Assembly: GCA_009782175.1 (NCBI GenBank)
Contig: WRKR01000031.1
Location: 1 to 35,561 of the forward strand
Direction: 5' to 3'
Length of the DNA stretch: 35,561 bases
Source of the DNA: Cystobacterineae bacterium
GTDB taxonomy: Bacteria; Myxococcota; Myxococcia; Myxococcales; Myxococcaceae
The position numbers and the translations under genes were made by a program. Within the stretch, counting starts at the first letter, position 1. Each line of letters starts with the position of its first letter. The notes below the pieces were generated by a model. That model did not search any database. It saw nothing but the letters and a program-made list of their open reading frames with translations, and had not been told where the DNA came from. Shown here piece by piece: positions 25,260 to 34,578 of this stretch.

Positions 25260-26105
25260 ATGAAGGCCTCGACGAAAAAGAACCGCTGGAAAAAAAGCAG
25301 CCCCCGTCAAGTGGAGCAGAGGATTGCCCGACGGCAGAAGCTGCGTTTTTGGACGCAGCTGTTGTTGGGTTTTGCGGTGGTGAGTGCGCTGGGCCTCTGG
25401 GGTAGCAGGGCCTTATGGCATTGGGCTTTGGAAACGCCCTTTTTCGCGTTGAGTGAGGTGGCCTTTGAAGGAAACCAGCGTGCAACCCGAGAAGAGTTGA
25501 TGCGGCTTTCAGGGCTGAACGAAGGCGAAAACCTTTTGCAGTTGGATGCGCTGCGCGTGCAGCAAGCCATGCTGACACACCCGTGGATAAAGTCCGCGAT
25601 GGTGAAAAAACATTACCCGAGAGGGCTGCAAATCCACCTGATAGAATACCAGGAAATAGCCATATTGGCCCTGGGAGACTTATATTTAATGGACGCAGAA
25701 GGCAAACCCTTCAAAAGGATACAAGCGAATGAGCGGGTGGATTTGCCTTTGGTGACGGGCATGCATAAAGAGGCTTTTGTGGAGCACCCTGAGCAAAGCC
25801 AAACGGTGTTGAGGACAGCTTTGGCGGCATTGCGTGCTTTTAGGGCAGAGCACCAGGGGTTGGAGGGGCTTTCTGAAATAAGGATGGAGGGTGGGGAGGC
25901 AGCGCTGCTGTTGAGCTCAGGGCAAGAGGTTTTATTGGGAGAAAGTGGTTTTGAGAAAAAAATTCGCAAACTAAAACGTGTGCAAGAAGAGTTGGCGCAG
26001 AGAAAGCTTTTGGCGCAAACCATAAGGTTGGACAACAGAGTGAGGCCTGAAAGGGTGACCATTCAAGTGGCGAGGGCCCTTCCTGAGAAGGAAGGCGCTC
26101 GCTGA
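25260..26105 (+). CDS. ftsQ: Cell division protein FtsQ
   Basis: Bitopic division protein of 281 aa. A strongly basic cytoplasmic tail (1-29) precedes a membrane segment at about 30-48. A POTRA domain follows (61-130; FALSEVAFEGNQRATREELMR region), then the beta domain. FtsQ links early FtsA/FtsZ assembly to FtsL-FtsB-FtsW-FtsI. The position between ddl and ftsA is canonical. No ribosome site is seen, so initiation may depend on the leader structure. Confidence 0.93.
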   Translation: MKASTKKNRWKKSSPRQVEQRIARRQKLRFWTQLLLGFAVVSALGLWGSRALWHWALETPFFALSEVAFEGNQRATREELMRLSGLNEGENLLQLDALRVQQAMLTHPWIKSAMVKKHYPRGLQIHLIEYQEIAILALGDLYLMDAEGKPFKRIQANERVDLPLVTGMHKEAFVEHPEQSQTVLRTALAALRAFRAEHQGLEGLSEIRMEGGEAALLLSSGQEVLLGESGFEKKIRKLKRVQEELAQRKLLAQTIRLDNRVRPERVTIQVARALPEKEGAR

Positions 26106-26146
26106 TTTTGAGGCTTTCCTCGAAAGAGGAGAGCAGCGGAGAGAAC

Positions 26147-27379
26147 ATGGCAAAGCAGAAAGCCGGAGAAATTATTGTTGGGTTGGACATAGGCACAACA
26201 AAAATATGTGCCATTGTCGGCGAAGTTACCGAGGAAGGAATTGACATTATTGGCATAGGCATGCACCCCTCCACCGGCCTTCGCAAGGGTGTGGTTGTCA
26301 ACATAGAAAGCACCGTGGCCTCCATTCGTCGCGCCATTGACGAAGCTGAAGCCATGGCCGGCACAGAAATTTCCACCGTCTACACGGGCATTGCCGGCGG
26401 CCACATTAAGGGTTTTGGCAGCCGCGGTGTGGTGGCGCTCAAAGACAAGGAGGTGCGCGAAGCCGACATTGCCCGCGTTATAGAGCAAGCCAAAACCATT
26501 AACATTCCGGTGGACAGAGAAGTCATCCACGTGTTGCCGCAGGAATTTATTGTGGACGACCAGAGCGGCATAAAAGAGCCCTTGGGAATGTCCGGGGTGC
26601 GGCTGGAAGCAAAAGTACACATCGTCACCGGGGCGGTGGCCTCGGCGCAGAATATTGTGAAGTGCGCCAACCGCACGGGTTTGAATGTGGCTGACATTGT
26701 GCTGCAGCCTTTGGCCTCCAGCGAGTCCGTGTTGACGGAGGAGGAGAGAGACTTAGGCATTTGCCTGGTGGACATAGGCGGCGGCACAACGGACATCGCC
26801 ATTTTTTCCGGTGGAGCCATTGCGCACACGGCTGTTATTGCTTTGGGTGGACACAACCTCACCAATGACATTGCAGTAGGTTTGCGAACCCCCGTGCACG
26901 AGGCAGAGAAAATAAAGCAGAAATATGGTTGTGCATTGGCCTCCATGGTGGACAAGCAGGAGATGATAGAGGTGCCCTCCGTAGGAGGCCGTCAGCCGCG
27001 GGTGATGGGGCGACAAATTCTCTGTGAGATATTGGAGCCGCGGGTGGAGGAGATTTTCCAGCTGGTGCAGAGTGAGGTGGAGCGCAATGGTTTTGCGGAG
27101 ATGCTGACTTCAGGCGTCGTCATAACGGGCGGCTCCACATTGCTTCCGGGGATGAATGAGTTGGCGGAGGAGATAATGGGCGTTCCCGTAAGGCGAGGGA
27201 CTCCTGCGGGGATAGGGGGCCTGGTGGATGTGGTGCGTAGCCCCATTTATGCAACCGGTGTAGGTTTGGTGGTTTATGGAGCCCGGCATACGGACAGGCG
27301 GCTTTTTAGAATACGCGAGGAGAATGTTTTCAAAAAAGTCAAAAGCCGCATGAGGGATTGGTTGCAAGAAGTATTTTGA
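26147..27379 (+). CDS. ftsA: Cell division protein FtsA
   Basis: Actin-like ATPase (410 aa) that tethers FtsZ to the membrane. Phosphate-1 motif GLDIGTTKICAIVGEV lies near residue 12, the second motif is VDIGGGTTDIAIFSGG, and GGSTLLPGMNELAEE is the adenosine motif. The last 16 residues (KKVKSRMRDWLQEVF) form the amphipathic membrane-targeting helix, as expected. The ATG at 26147 with GGAGAG is preferred over an upstream in-frame start at 26108, which adds 13 unrelated residues. It lies 41 bp after ftsQ. Confidence 0.96.
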   Translation: MAKQKAGEIIVGLDIGTTKICAIVGEVTEEGIDIIGIGMHPSTGLRKGVVVNIESTVASIRRAIDEAEAMAGTEISTVYTGIAGGHIKGFGSRGVVALKDKEVREADIARVIEQAKTINIPVDREVIHVLPQEFIVDDQSGIKEPLGMSGVRLEAKVHIVTGAVASAQNIVKCANRTGLNVADIVLQPLASSESVLTEEERDLGICLVDIGGGTTDIAIFSGGAIAHTAVIALGGHNLTNDIAVGLRTPVHEAEKIKQKYGCALASMVDKQEMIEVPSVGGRQPRVMGRQILCEILEPRVEEIFQLVQSEVERNGFAEMLTSGVVITGGSTLLPGMNELAEEIMGVPVRRGTPAGIGGLVDVVRSPIYATGVGLVVYGARHTDRRLFRIREENVFKKVKSRMRDWLQEVF

Positions 27380-27410
27380 GGAAGAGCGACATGGGCTGGC
27401 TAGAGAGGTG

Positions 27411-27460
27411 TGTCAAAAACTTTTTTTCTCACCCAACCCGAATAGAATGTGTGCACGGGT
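27411..27460 (+). promoter_or_regulatory. ftsZ leader, possible promoter with ftsQ-like motif
   Basis: The 116-bp gap between ftsA and ftsZ contains TAGAAT (27443-27448), a good -10 hexamer, preceded by a T-rich stretch instead of a clear -35. TCACCC (27429-27434) and GGGTGA (27457-27462) form an inverted repeat around it. ACCCAAC, AATGTGTGCAC and GGGT lie in the same order as in the ftsQ leader. A separate ftsZ promoter is common in dcw clusters, so a transcription start here is plausible. Confidence 0.4.
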
Positions 27461-27495
27461 GAAAGTTCCGTTTTAGCGCGAGAGGAAGTCGAACG

Positions 27496-28737
27496 ATGGA
27501 AGTACATATGGATAGCGACAAGCAGACGGCCAAAATTCGAGTCATCGGTGTTGGTGGAGCAGGGTGCAATGCAGTTAATACCATGATTGCCAACAAGCTT
27601 GAGCGCGTGGATTTCATTGCCTGCAACACGGACATTCAGGCTTTGCAATTTAATGAAGCCCCCATACGCATTCAAATGGGGCAGAGTTTGACGAGGGGTT
27701 TAGGGGCGGGGGCCAACCCGGAAGTGGGACGTCAATCTGCAACAGAATCGCGCGATGAGATTGCCCACTATTTAGAGGGGGCAGACATGGTATTTATTAC
27801 GGCGGGCATGGGAGGCGGCACAGGGACGGGGGCGGCACCCGTTATTGCCGACATTGCAAAATCCATGGGCTGCTTGACGGTTGGCGTGGTGACAAAGCCT
27901 TTTTTGTTTGAAGGCAACCGGCGCAGAAAGGCTGCGGAGCAGGGCATTCAGGAGTTGAAGGCGGCTGTGGACACGCTGATAACCATTCCGAACCAGCGCC
28001 TGCTGACTTTGTCGAATGAGCCCATGCCGCTTTTGGATACCTTTCGCCGGGCAGACGAAGTGCTTTTGCACGCGGTGCAAGGCATCAGCGACTTAATCCA
28101 ATACCATGGCTACATTAATGTGGACTTTGCGGATGTGAAAACCATTATGAATGAGCAAGGCCTTGCCCTCATGGGCACAGGGCGCGCCAGCGGAGAGAAG
28201 CGAGCGCTGCGTGCCATGGAGCAGGCCATTTCCAGCCCTTTGCTTGAGGATGTGAGCATTGATGGTGCCCGGGGGATGCTGATTAATATTACGGGTGGGC
28301 GCGACATTACCTTGCAAGAAGTGAACGAGGCCATTTCCCTGGCGCACGACTCAGCGGACCCTGAAGCCAACATTATTTTTGGCTCCCTCATTGACGAGAC
28401 GGTGAAGGATGATGTGAAAATTACCATTATTGCGACGGGCTTTGTTGGGCGTGAGAACAAAATGCTGCGCCCTCCCCAAATGCAGGCAGAGCAACGCCCC
28501 GCTGCAGGTGCCGTTCGCCTTCCCCTCGCGGCAAGCGCAAGCTCCACCCCCATTCCCCTCGCACACGAAGAGTTGGTCAGCTTAGTCCCCTCCAAAACCT
28601 CCGCTCGCTCTCTGACGGGGGAACACCGCACCGCCGCCCCACGCCTTTATACGACGAAGGAGGCATTGCCTTTGGATGAAGACCAATATGACATTCCCAC
28701 CTTCCTGCGCAGACAAGGCCACAACGAATTGCCCTGA
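27496..28737 (+). CDS. ftsZ: Cell division GTPase FtsZ
   Basis: Tubulin-like GTPase of 413 aa forming the Z ring. GTP-binding GMGGGTGTGAAP surrounds residues 106-112 and the T7 loop NVDFADVKTIM begins at 208. A variable linker of about 75 residues follows the globular domain. The conserved C-terminal peptide is YDIPTFLRRQGHNELP, the FtsA/ZipA-binding tail, with six extra residues at the end. The ATG at 27496 has GAGAGGA upstream; an ATG four codons later is a minor alternative. It is the last gene of the dcw run. Confidence 0.97.
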   Translation: MEVHMDSDKQTAKIRVIGVGGAGCNAVNTMIANKLERVDFIACNTDIQALQFNEAPIRIQMGQSLTRGLGAGANPEVGRQSATESRDEIAHYLEGADMVFITAGMGGGTGTGAAPVIADIAKSMGCLTVGVVTKPFLFEGNRRRKAAEQGIQELKAAVDTLITIPNQRLLTLSNEPMPLLDTFRRADEVLLHAVQGISDLIQYHGYINVDFADVKTIMNEQGLALMGTGRASGEKRALRAMEQAISSPLLEDVSIDGARGMLINITGGRDITLQEVNEAISLAHDSADPEANIIFGSLIDETVKDDVKITIIATGFVGRENKMLRPPQMQAEQRPAAGAVRLPLAASASSTPIPLAHEELVSLVPSKTSARSLTGEHRTAAPRLYTTKEALPLDEDQYDIPTFLRRQGHNELP

Positions 28738-28751
28738 AGCCATGCCTTGAA

Positions 28752-28785
28752 AAGCGACACCTGAGGGGGCCGCACCCCCCCGCTT
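28752..28785 (+). terminator. Candidate dcw terminator after ftsZ, first hairpin
   Basis: AAGCG (28752-28756) and CGCTT (28781-28785) enclose a GGGGG-CCGCA-CCCCC stem (28765-28779). This composite hairpin starts 14 bp after the ftsZ stop and is followed by GTGTTG rather than a T run, so it would be a weak intrinsic terminator. Confidence 0.45.
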
Positions 28786-28826
28786 GTGTTGCCGCCAGCC
28801 GACCCTAGGGCCGTGTCTCCTTGTTT

Positions 28827-28844
28827 CCCCCAAGAGAAAGGGGG
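28827..28844 (+). terminator. Second GC hairpin after ftsZ
   Basis: CCCCC (28827-28831) and GGGGG (28840-28844) enclose an 8-nt A-rich loop, followed 8 bp later by ATTTTCATTTT. Together with the first hairpin it probably ends the dcw transcript before the small lipoprotein gene. Confidence 0.45.
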
Positions 28845-28907
28845 CCTTGCCATTTTCATTTTGCACACTCCAATGCATGGCCAGAGGGTGCTTGTTAGCT
28901 GTTGGTT

Positions 28908-29261
28908 ATGCGACAAAGCCTGGTATTTTTTCTCGTGGCACTTGGGGGTGGGCTATACTCATGCGCTGAAACGGCTGAGAATGCCAAGGGTGCTTGTGAT
29001 GCTGTTATAAAAGCGGCATGCAAGAAGGCTTTTGAGTGCGCGCCCCCCGATGAATTCGAAAGCGTGGAGGCGTGTATTTTCAAAAGCATGGAGACGCAAT
29101 GCCCGGAAGTAGAAATTAAAGCAGCCGAAGAAGGCTGCAAAACGCAGGGGAAGAAGGTGGATTTAAGCTTTGTTGAGCATTGCGAGGCGGGCTATAGGGA
29201 GGCCACGTGTGCGGACTATAGCCTGGGCGTTGCTTGTCATTTTGCCATGCGCTGCAAATGA
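28908..29261 (+). CDS. Small Cys-rich putative lipoprotein
   Basis: A 117-aa exported protein of unknown function. The N terminus MRQSLVFFLVALGGGLYSC is a signal peptide ending in a lipobox-like LYSC, with the lipid Cys at 19. The mature part has ten further cysteines in an even spread (CDAVIKAACKKAFEC and similar), implying several disulfides, a style common among Myxococcota surface proteins. The ATG at 28908 has no good ribosome site; a TTG at 28902 is slightly better placed behind GAGGG. It follows ftsZ in the same direction but is separated by two hairpins, so it is probably its own unit. Confidence 0.7.
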   Translation: MRQSLVFFLVALGGGLYSCAETAENAKGACDAVIKAACKKAFECAPPDEFESVEACIFKSMETQCPEVEIKAAEEGCKTQGKKVDLSFVEHCEAGYREATCADYSLGVACHFAMRCK

Positions 29262-29495
29262 GGCAAGCTTCAGTCTGCCTCACCCTGTGCTCACCCTGTG
29301 GGACGCCATAGCTCTCTTTAACCTTTAACAGGCCCTAGACCGTTTTCACTTAGAACTGATTTGATTATCCAGACCGGTTTCAATTTGGCATGAGGTCGAG
29401 GCGGGCGAGGCTTTTGTGAGGGGAGTGCACTTAAGTGCATGACCCGAACAAAAACGAGCCCAACGAAGAGATCATGTCAAAGTGAAACCGGTCTA
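29260..29495. repeat. Convergent-intergenic repeat element, copy B, with 124-bp imperfect palindrome
   Basis: This lies between the converging lipoprotein and CNB-domain genes. It begins GAGGCAAGCT at the lipoprotein stop and ends at the CTA that encodes the other gene's TAG stop. From 29371 to 29494 it forms an imperfect palindrome centred on TGCACTTAAGTGCA (29426-29439). Its outer 27 bp (29371-29397 with 29468-29494) pair at 23 positions plus one wobble, with AGACCGGTTTCA at the tip. A further partial copy of that tip is at 29336-29351, and CTCACCCTGTG is tandemly duplicated at 29279-29300. The last 33 bp match copy A at 25 positions, and GTTTTCACTT (29342) is the inverse of AAGTGAAAAC in copy A (1169). 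There is no ORF. Confidence 0.65.
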
Positions 29496-30035
29496 GTGGG
29501 CTGCTGGCGGGTTTTCATTTTTCAGCGAGGCCAGAGGGTCCGCGGCGCCAAAGGGTGAGGTGGTGTCGGTATGGACGCCAAACGAGGCCATGGTTAAAAA
29601 GTTGCGCATGCGCTCATTGGTTTCTCGAAGGCGTTGCGCCAGAGTGCGCACCAAAGTCCACAGCAGCGTATAAGCAATTTCCTTGTGTGTGAACATGACT
29701 TCATTGAAGGCGTGGTTGCTCAACTCATAGAGGAGGCAAGGGGAGTGGGCAATGGCGAAAGAAGAGCGAGGGCTATCATCAATGAGGGCCATTTCCCCAA
29801 AGTGCTGGCCTGTCTCTATGAGGGCCATGGCCTCTTCGCCTACGCCGTCAATAATTTGGGAGAGGCGGACTTTTCCCGTGGCGATGATGAACATAGAGTC
29901 ACCTTTTTCGCCTTCGGAAAAAATGCTGGCGCCGGCGGCATATTCACGTGCTTTGAGTACCCGTTTAATGGTGCTGAGCTGGCGAGAAGTGAGCCCTTCA
30001 AAAAGAGCGACTTTTCGGAGGATTGACAAGTCCAT
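29493..30035 (-). CDS. Cyclic nucleotide-binding domain protein without DNA-binding domain
   Basis: A 180-aa protein with one CRP-type cNMP domain (residues about 8-125). The phosphate-binding cassette FGEMALIDDSPRSSFAIA keeps the Glu and Arg that hold cyclic nucleotide. A helical segment follows (LLWTLVRTLAQRLRETNERM, about 134-153), then a short tail; no helix-turn-helix and no catalytic domain is present. It may be a stand-alone nucleotide sensor acting by protein contacts. I chose the ATG at 30035 because MDLSILRKVALFEGL is the normal family N terminus; a GTG at 30062 adds nine residues. Neither has a clear ribosome site. The gene is divergent from trxB, and its stop codon lies in the repeat element. 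Confidence 0.88.
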   Translation of the reverse strand: MDLSILRKVALFEGLTSRQLSTIKRVLKAREYAAGASIFSEGEKGDSMFIIATGKVRLSQIIDGVGEEAMALIETGQHFGEMALIDDSPRSSFAIAHSPCLLYELSNHAFNEVMFTHKEIAYTLLWTLVRTLAQRLRETNERMRNFLTMASFGVHTDTTSPFGAADPLASLKNENPPAAH

Positions 30036-30188
30036 GGGAAATAACTCGTAGCATGAGTGCACTTGAGATAAAAGTCAGAAGCTTCAAATGCCCTGTGGCA
30101 GAAGCCAAGAAAAAAACCATGGAGAAAAACCCATGGGGAAAAGACAAAAGAGAAAATACAAAAAAAGAAAAAAACAAGGGAGGAAACC

Positions 30189-31151
30189 ATGCCCCATGAG
30201 ATGCCGCTTCAAAAAGTAGTTATTATAGGCTCCGGGCCGGCAGGCTGCACGGCCGCCATTTATGCAGCGCGTGCCGCCATGCAGCCTTTGGTTTTTGCAG
30301 GCGGCCCCAGCTTGTCAGACGCCCAGCGCGTCCCCGGCGGGCAGCTGACAACCACGACGGAGGTTGAAAATTTCCCTGGGTTTCCCGAGGGGGTTGAAGG
30401 CCCAGAGTTGATGCAGCGCATGCACCAGCAGGCCAAGCGCCTGGGCGCCCAATGGCTTTTAGAAAATGTGCAGAAGATAGATTTTTCGAAGAAGCCCTTC
30501 CTTATAGAAGGAGAGAGCACGCGTGTTTTGGCGCAGACGATAATAATTGCGACGGGGGCTTGTGCGAAGTGGCTGGGTGCCAAAGGGGAGGACACCTATA
30601 GGAACAAGGGCGTTTCTGCATGTGCAACCTGTGATGGCTTTTTTTTCAAAGGCAAAGAAGTAGCGGTGGTGGGTGGAGGCGACACCGCCATGGAGGAGGC
30701 CTTGTTTTTGGCCAATTTATGCAGCAGGGTGACGGTGGTGCACCGCCGCGAAGCGTTTCGCGCCTCGCAGGCCATGCAGCAGCGCGTGCGCAAAAACCCC
30801 AAAATAAAAATGGCCCTTGGGGTGGTGGTTGAAGAAATTTTGGGCAATGGCCAAGAGGCCACAGGGCTTTTGTTAAAAAACCTCGAGACAGGGGTGCAAA
30901 GCACTTTGCCTGTGCAAGGGGTTTTTATGGCCATAGGGCATAGCCCGGTGACAGAATTGGTGGAGGGGGTGCTTCAGAAGCAAGAAAACGGTTATTTAAA
31001 ACTAAAGCCAGGCTCCACGCATACCAGCCTTGAGGGTGTTTTTGCTTGTGGAGATGTTGCGGATGCGCGTTACCGCCAGGCCATTACGGCAGCGGCCACC
31101 GGGTGTATGGCGGCTTTGGATGCAGAGCGTTATTTGATGGAGCTGAGCTGA
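30189..31151 (+). CDS. trxB: Thioredoxin reductase
   Basis: NADPH-dependent flavoenzyme that reduces thioredoxin. At 320 aa it matches the bacterial low-molecular-weight type. FAD motif GSGPAG is at 14-19, redox pair C145-AT-C148 in SACATCDG, NADPH motif GGGDTA near 167 and the C-terminal FACGDVAD. The ribosome site GGGAGG is ideally spaced. The 110 bp upstream are unusually A-rich and shared with the divergent CNB-domain gene. Confidence 0.95.
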   Translation: MPHEMPLQKVVIIGSGPAGCTAAIYAARAAMQPLVFAGGPSLSDAQRVPGGQLTTTTEVENFPGFPEGVEGPELMQRMHQQAKRLGAQWLLENVQKIDFSKKPFLIEGESTRVLAQTIIIATGACAKWLGAKGEDTYRNKGVSACATCDGFFFKGKEVAVVGGGDTAMEEALFLANLCSRVTVVHRREAFRASQAMQQRVRKNPKIKMALGVVVEEILGNGQEATGLLLKNLETGVQSTLPVQGVFMAIGHSPVTELVEGVLQKQENGYLKLKPGSTHTSLEGVFACGDVADARYRQAITAAATGCMAALDAERYLMELS

Positions 31152-31220
31152 CAGCAGCTATACCTGAGGCCAACTTTTTCTCCTTGGCTTTTTGTCACAA
31201 AGCAACCAGAAGGCGAATGT

Positions 31221-33989
31221 ATGATTGAGTGGATGTTTCGGAAAATTGTTGGCACGAAGAATGACCGTGAGCTGAAAAAGGCTTGGCCAAAAATAGCTCG
31301 CATTAACGAGCTGGAAGCCCAAATGAAGGCGCTTTCAGACGATGCGTTTGCTCCCTATACCAGCCGGTTGAAGCAAGAGGTTGCCAATGGTCGCCCGTTG
31401 GATGAGGTGTTGTTTGAGGCTTTTGCTTTAATGCGCGAGGCGGCTTTGCGCGTTATTGGCCAGAGGCATTTTGATGTGCAATTAATAGGCGGCTTGTTTT
31501 TGCACCAAGGTTGCATTGCCGAAATGCGCACGGGTGAAGGCAAGACGCTGACGGCAACCTTGCCGAGTTATTTGAATGCGCTGACAGGGCGGGGTGTGCA
31601 TGTCGTCACGGTGAATGACTATTTGGCCCGTCGCGACGCGGAGTGGATGGGGCGCATCCACAGCTTTTTGGGACTCAAGGTGGGTTGTGTGTTGAATGGG
31701 CTTTCGGACAAAGAGCGTCAGGAGGCCTACCGCGCGGACATTACGTATGGGCAAAACAATGAGTTTGGTTTTGACTATTTGCGCGACAACATGAAATACC
31801 AATTGGTGGACTATGTCCAACGCGAGTTGAATTTTGCGATTGTTGACGAGGTGGACTCCATTCTCATTGACGAGGCGAGGACACCTCTCATTATTTCAGG
31901 CCCCACCGAAGATGCGACGGACCAATATTACCGTGTGGACAGGGTTATTCCGGGGCTTGTTGTGGATCAGGACTTTGTCCTCGACGAGAAAGCCCGCACG
32001 GTTTCCCTCACAGATGCGGGCATTGAGAAAGTGCAAGAGCGCCTCAAAGTCCACAACCTCTATGCGCCGGATCAGCTTGAAACCCTGCACCATGTGGACC
32101 AGGCCCTGCGTGCGCATATGCTTTATAGGCGCGACAAGGACTATGTTGTCAGCAACGGCGAGGTTATTATTGTGGACGAGTTTACGGGGCGCCTCATGCA
32201 TGGTCGCCGTTGGAGTGATGGTTTGCACCAGGCCATTGAAGCCAAAGAGGGTGTCACCATTGAGGCTGAAAACCAGACCTTGGCGACCATTTCATTCCAA
32301 AATTATTTCCGCATGTATTCCAAGTTGTCCGGCATGACAGGAACGGCCGACACTGAGGCTGAGGAGTTTGCGAAAATTTATAAATTGGAAGTCCGCGTCA
32401 TCCCCACCAACCGGCCCATGGTGCGCGAGGATTTGGATGATCTGGTCTATCGCACGGAGCGAGAAAAATTTGAAGCTGTGGCTGATGAGTTGGAGGAGCT
32501 CCACAAAGCAGGCCAACCTGTTTTGGTGGGGACTGTCTCCATTGCCAAGAGCGAAATTGTCTCCCAATTCCTCAAAAAGCGAAACGTTCCCCACCATGTG
32601 TTGAATGCCAAGCAACACCAACGCGAGGCAGATATTGTTGCCCAGGCCGGACGCAAAGGCGCTGTTACCATTTCCACCAACATGGCAGGTCGCGGAACGG
32701 ACATTGTGTTGGGTGGCAACCATGAGGCAGCCGCCAAAGCCATTGTAGGGGTTTTTGAGCCTCCGCTCCCTCAGGCCAACCAGTCTCCAGAAGAATATGC
32801 TCAGGTGCTTTCTCTGGCCCAAAAAAGTTATGGTGAGAAGTTGTCCAAGGAAGAGGCCAAGCAAAAAGCCATTGCAGAGGAGGAGCGCAAAGAAGTGCTT
32901 GAGGCAGGGGGCCTGTTTATTTTGGGGACAGAGCGGCACGAGTCACGACGTGTGGACAACCAGCTGCGGGGGCGTGCGGGCCGTCAGGGGGATCCGGGTA
33001 CCTCTAAATTTTTCTTATCCCTGGAAGACGACTTAATGCGTATTTTCGGCTCCGAGAGGTTGATGGGGCTCATGGAGCGCCTGGGCATGGAAGAAGGCGA
33101 GGTGATAGAACACCGCTATTTGTCCAAGGCCATTGAAGGTGCCCAAAAACGTGTCGAAGGCATGAATTTTGACATACGCAAAAACACGCTGGAATATGAC
33201 GACGTCATGAATCAGCAGCGGAAGACCGTCTATCGCTTGCGCAAGCAAGTGCTGGCTTCAGGTGCGGGCATTCCTCTGGTGGAATATGAGGAAGACAAAA
33301 AGACGCAGCTGAAAACCCGAACGGAAAAATTGCTGAGCTATGCGGACTTAAAAGAGATGGTTTTGGATGCCATTGAGGATGTTATTGTCAACTTGACAGA
33401 CACTTATGCTTCTTCCAAAAACCCGGATGCGTGGGAGTTGAATGCTCTGCAAAGGAGCGTCAAAGAGACATTTAACGTGGAGATGGAGTTTCAGGCCAGT
33501 GGACGGCCTGAAGAGCTACAAGAGCAAATATATCGCGTGGTCGAGAAGAATTTTGCAGATCGCGAAGCGGATTATGGGGAGAATTGGTTCCGCTTTTGTC
33601 AAGTGCGCTATTTGGCGACGATCGATCAACAATGGAAGGACCATTTGCTGGGGATGGACCATTTGCGGCAAGGCGTCGGCTTGAGAGGTTATGGCCAAAA
33701 AAACCCCAAGCATGAGTATAAACGAGAAGGTTTTGACGGTTTTGTCCGCATGCTCTCAACGACGAAAGCGCAATTCATCTCCCAAATATGCAAAGCTCAA
33801 CCGCGCAACGCCCAAGCGGATGCGGAAAAATTGCAAGAGCAACTCGAAAGCAGACGCAGAGCCACCATGGCTGCTCAAAACGCCGCCGCTTCCGCCAAGT
33901 CCGAGCCCAAAGCAGGGCAAGTCAGCAAAAACGCACCATGCCCCTGCGGCAGCGGCAAAAAATACAAACGCTGCCACGGCTCCGAATAA
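31221..33989 (+). CDS. secA: Protein translocase ATPase SecA
   Basis: Motor ATPase (922 aa) driving preproteins through SecYEG. Walker [15 protein letters not shown] has K108, the Walker B region is [19 protein letters not shown], and the second nucleotide domain has [13 protein letters not shown] and [10 protein letters not shown]. The C-terminal SEC-C zinc finger has C907, C909, C918 and H919, used for SecB and ribosome contact. The start has AAGG 8 nt upstream; a second ATG four codons later is possible. It follows trxB by 69 bp in the same direction. No strong terminator lies beyond it, only the weak CCCTCAAGGG near 34000. Confidence 0.97.
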   Translation: MIEWMFRKIVGTKNDRELKKAWPKIARINELEAQMKALSDDAFAPYTSRLKQEVANGRPLDEVLFEAFALMREAALRVIGQRHFDVQLIGGLFLHQGCIAEMRTGEGKTLTATLPSYLNALTGRGVHVVTVNDYLARRDAEWMGRIHSFLGLKVGCVLNGLSDKERQEAYRADITYGQNNEFGFDYLRDNMKYQLVDYVQRELNFAIVDEVDSILIDEARTPLIISGPTEDATDQYYRVDRVIPGLVVDQDFVLDEKARTVSLTDAGIEKVQERLKVHNLYAPDQLETLHHVDQALRAHMLYRRDKDYVVSNGEVIIVDEFTGRLMHGRRWSDGLHQAIEAKEGVTIEAENQTLATISFQNYFRMYSKLSGMTGTADTEAEEFAKIYKLEVRVIPTNRPMVREDLDDLVYRTEREKFEAVADELEELHKAGQPVLVGTVSIAKSEIVSQFLKKRNVPHHVLNAKQHQREADIVAQAGRKGAVTISTNMAGRGTDIVLGGNHEAAAKAIVGVFEPPLPQANQSPEEYAQVLSLAQKSYGEKLSKEEAKQKAIAEEERKEVLEAGGLFILGTERHESRRVDNQLRGRAGRQGDPGTSKFFLSLEDDLMRIFGSERLMGLMERLGMEEGEVIEHRYLSKAIEGAQKRVEGMNFDIRKNTLEYDDVMNQQRKTVYRLRKQVLASGAGIPLVEYEEDKKTQLKTRTEKLLSYADLKEMVLDAIEDVIVNLTDTYASSKNPDAWELNALQRSVKETFNVEMEFQASGRPEELQEQIYRVVEKNFADREADYGENWFRFCQVRYLATIDQQWKDHLLGMDHLRQGVGLRGYGQKNPKHEYKREGFDGFVRMLSTTKAQFISQICKAQPRNAQADAEKLQEQLESRRRATMAAQNAAASAKSEPKAGQVSKNAPCPCGSGKKYKRCHGSE

Positions 33990-34065
33990 TTTTTTTGCCC
34001 CTCAAGGGTAGGCCATGAAAAACAAGCTTTTTTCTTTTCCCAAGGCAGGTGAGCTTTGGAGAGAC

Positions 34066-34524
34066 TCACTCCAGTGGACTTTTCCCATATAAAAGTGTTG
34101 TTTTTTTTGGCCTGGGCTCTTCTGTAGTTGAGGGGGAAATAGAAGTTGAAGCTAAAGCTGAAGCTTCAACTGAAGCCATGGTTGAAACCACAGCTGAAGC
34201 CTGATCATGCGCAGCTTTAGCTTCCCACAAGTTTTGGAAGAGCTGCTCCAACTCTTTGGCGTGTTGCGTTTCTTCAACAATGGCGTTGTCTACAAACTCG
34301 GCCAAAGCCATCAAGTGTAGCGTTGCTTCAGGTTGCCCTCTGTCCGCAAAACGTATTGTTTCTTTCAACTTCCTCCCTATTTTTTCTGCATAGTGCGCAC
34401 CGGACACCGCAGACAAAGCTTCAAACTTTTCTCTCAACAAAGCAGCGCCCTCAAAGCCTCTATTTTGGAGGCGCCTTAACATGCCTATGATGGCTTCCAC
34501 TTTTTCATTCTCAGTTTTGTGCAT
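34066..34524 (-). CDS. Unknown helical protein (152 aa), second of a tandem pair
   Basis: No recognised family. The protein is all-helical in appearance from residues 1-110 (KVEAIIGMLRRLQNRGFEGAALL start), then has a low-complexity Ser/Ala/Thr stretch (ASAVVSTMASVEASALASTS) and a short basic end. No signal peptide is seen. The ATG at 34524 follows GAGGG; a GTG at 34557 with AGAGG would add 11 Cys-containing residues. It begins 54 bp after the neighbouring gene ends, in the same direction. The pattern RG[FY]xxAA, Gxx Y, and GxP shared with its neighbour suggests they are diverged duplicates. Confidence 0.7.
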   Translation of the reverse strand: MHKTENEKVEAIIGMLRRLQNRGFEGAALLREKFEALSAVSGAHYAEKIGRKLKETIRFADRGQPEATLHLMALAEFVDNAIVEETQHAKELEQLFQNLWEAKAAHDQASAVVSTMASVEASALASTSISPSTTEEPRPKKTTLLYGKSPLE

Positions 34525-34578
34525 GACGCCCTCGGCGCAAGAGAAAAAACAACTCACGTTGCCTCTGAAAAAAAAGTT

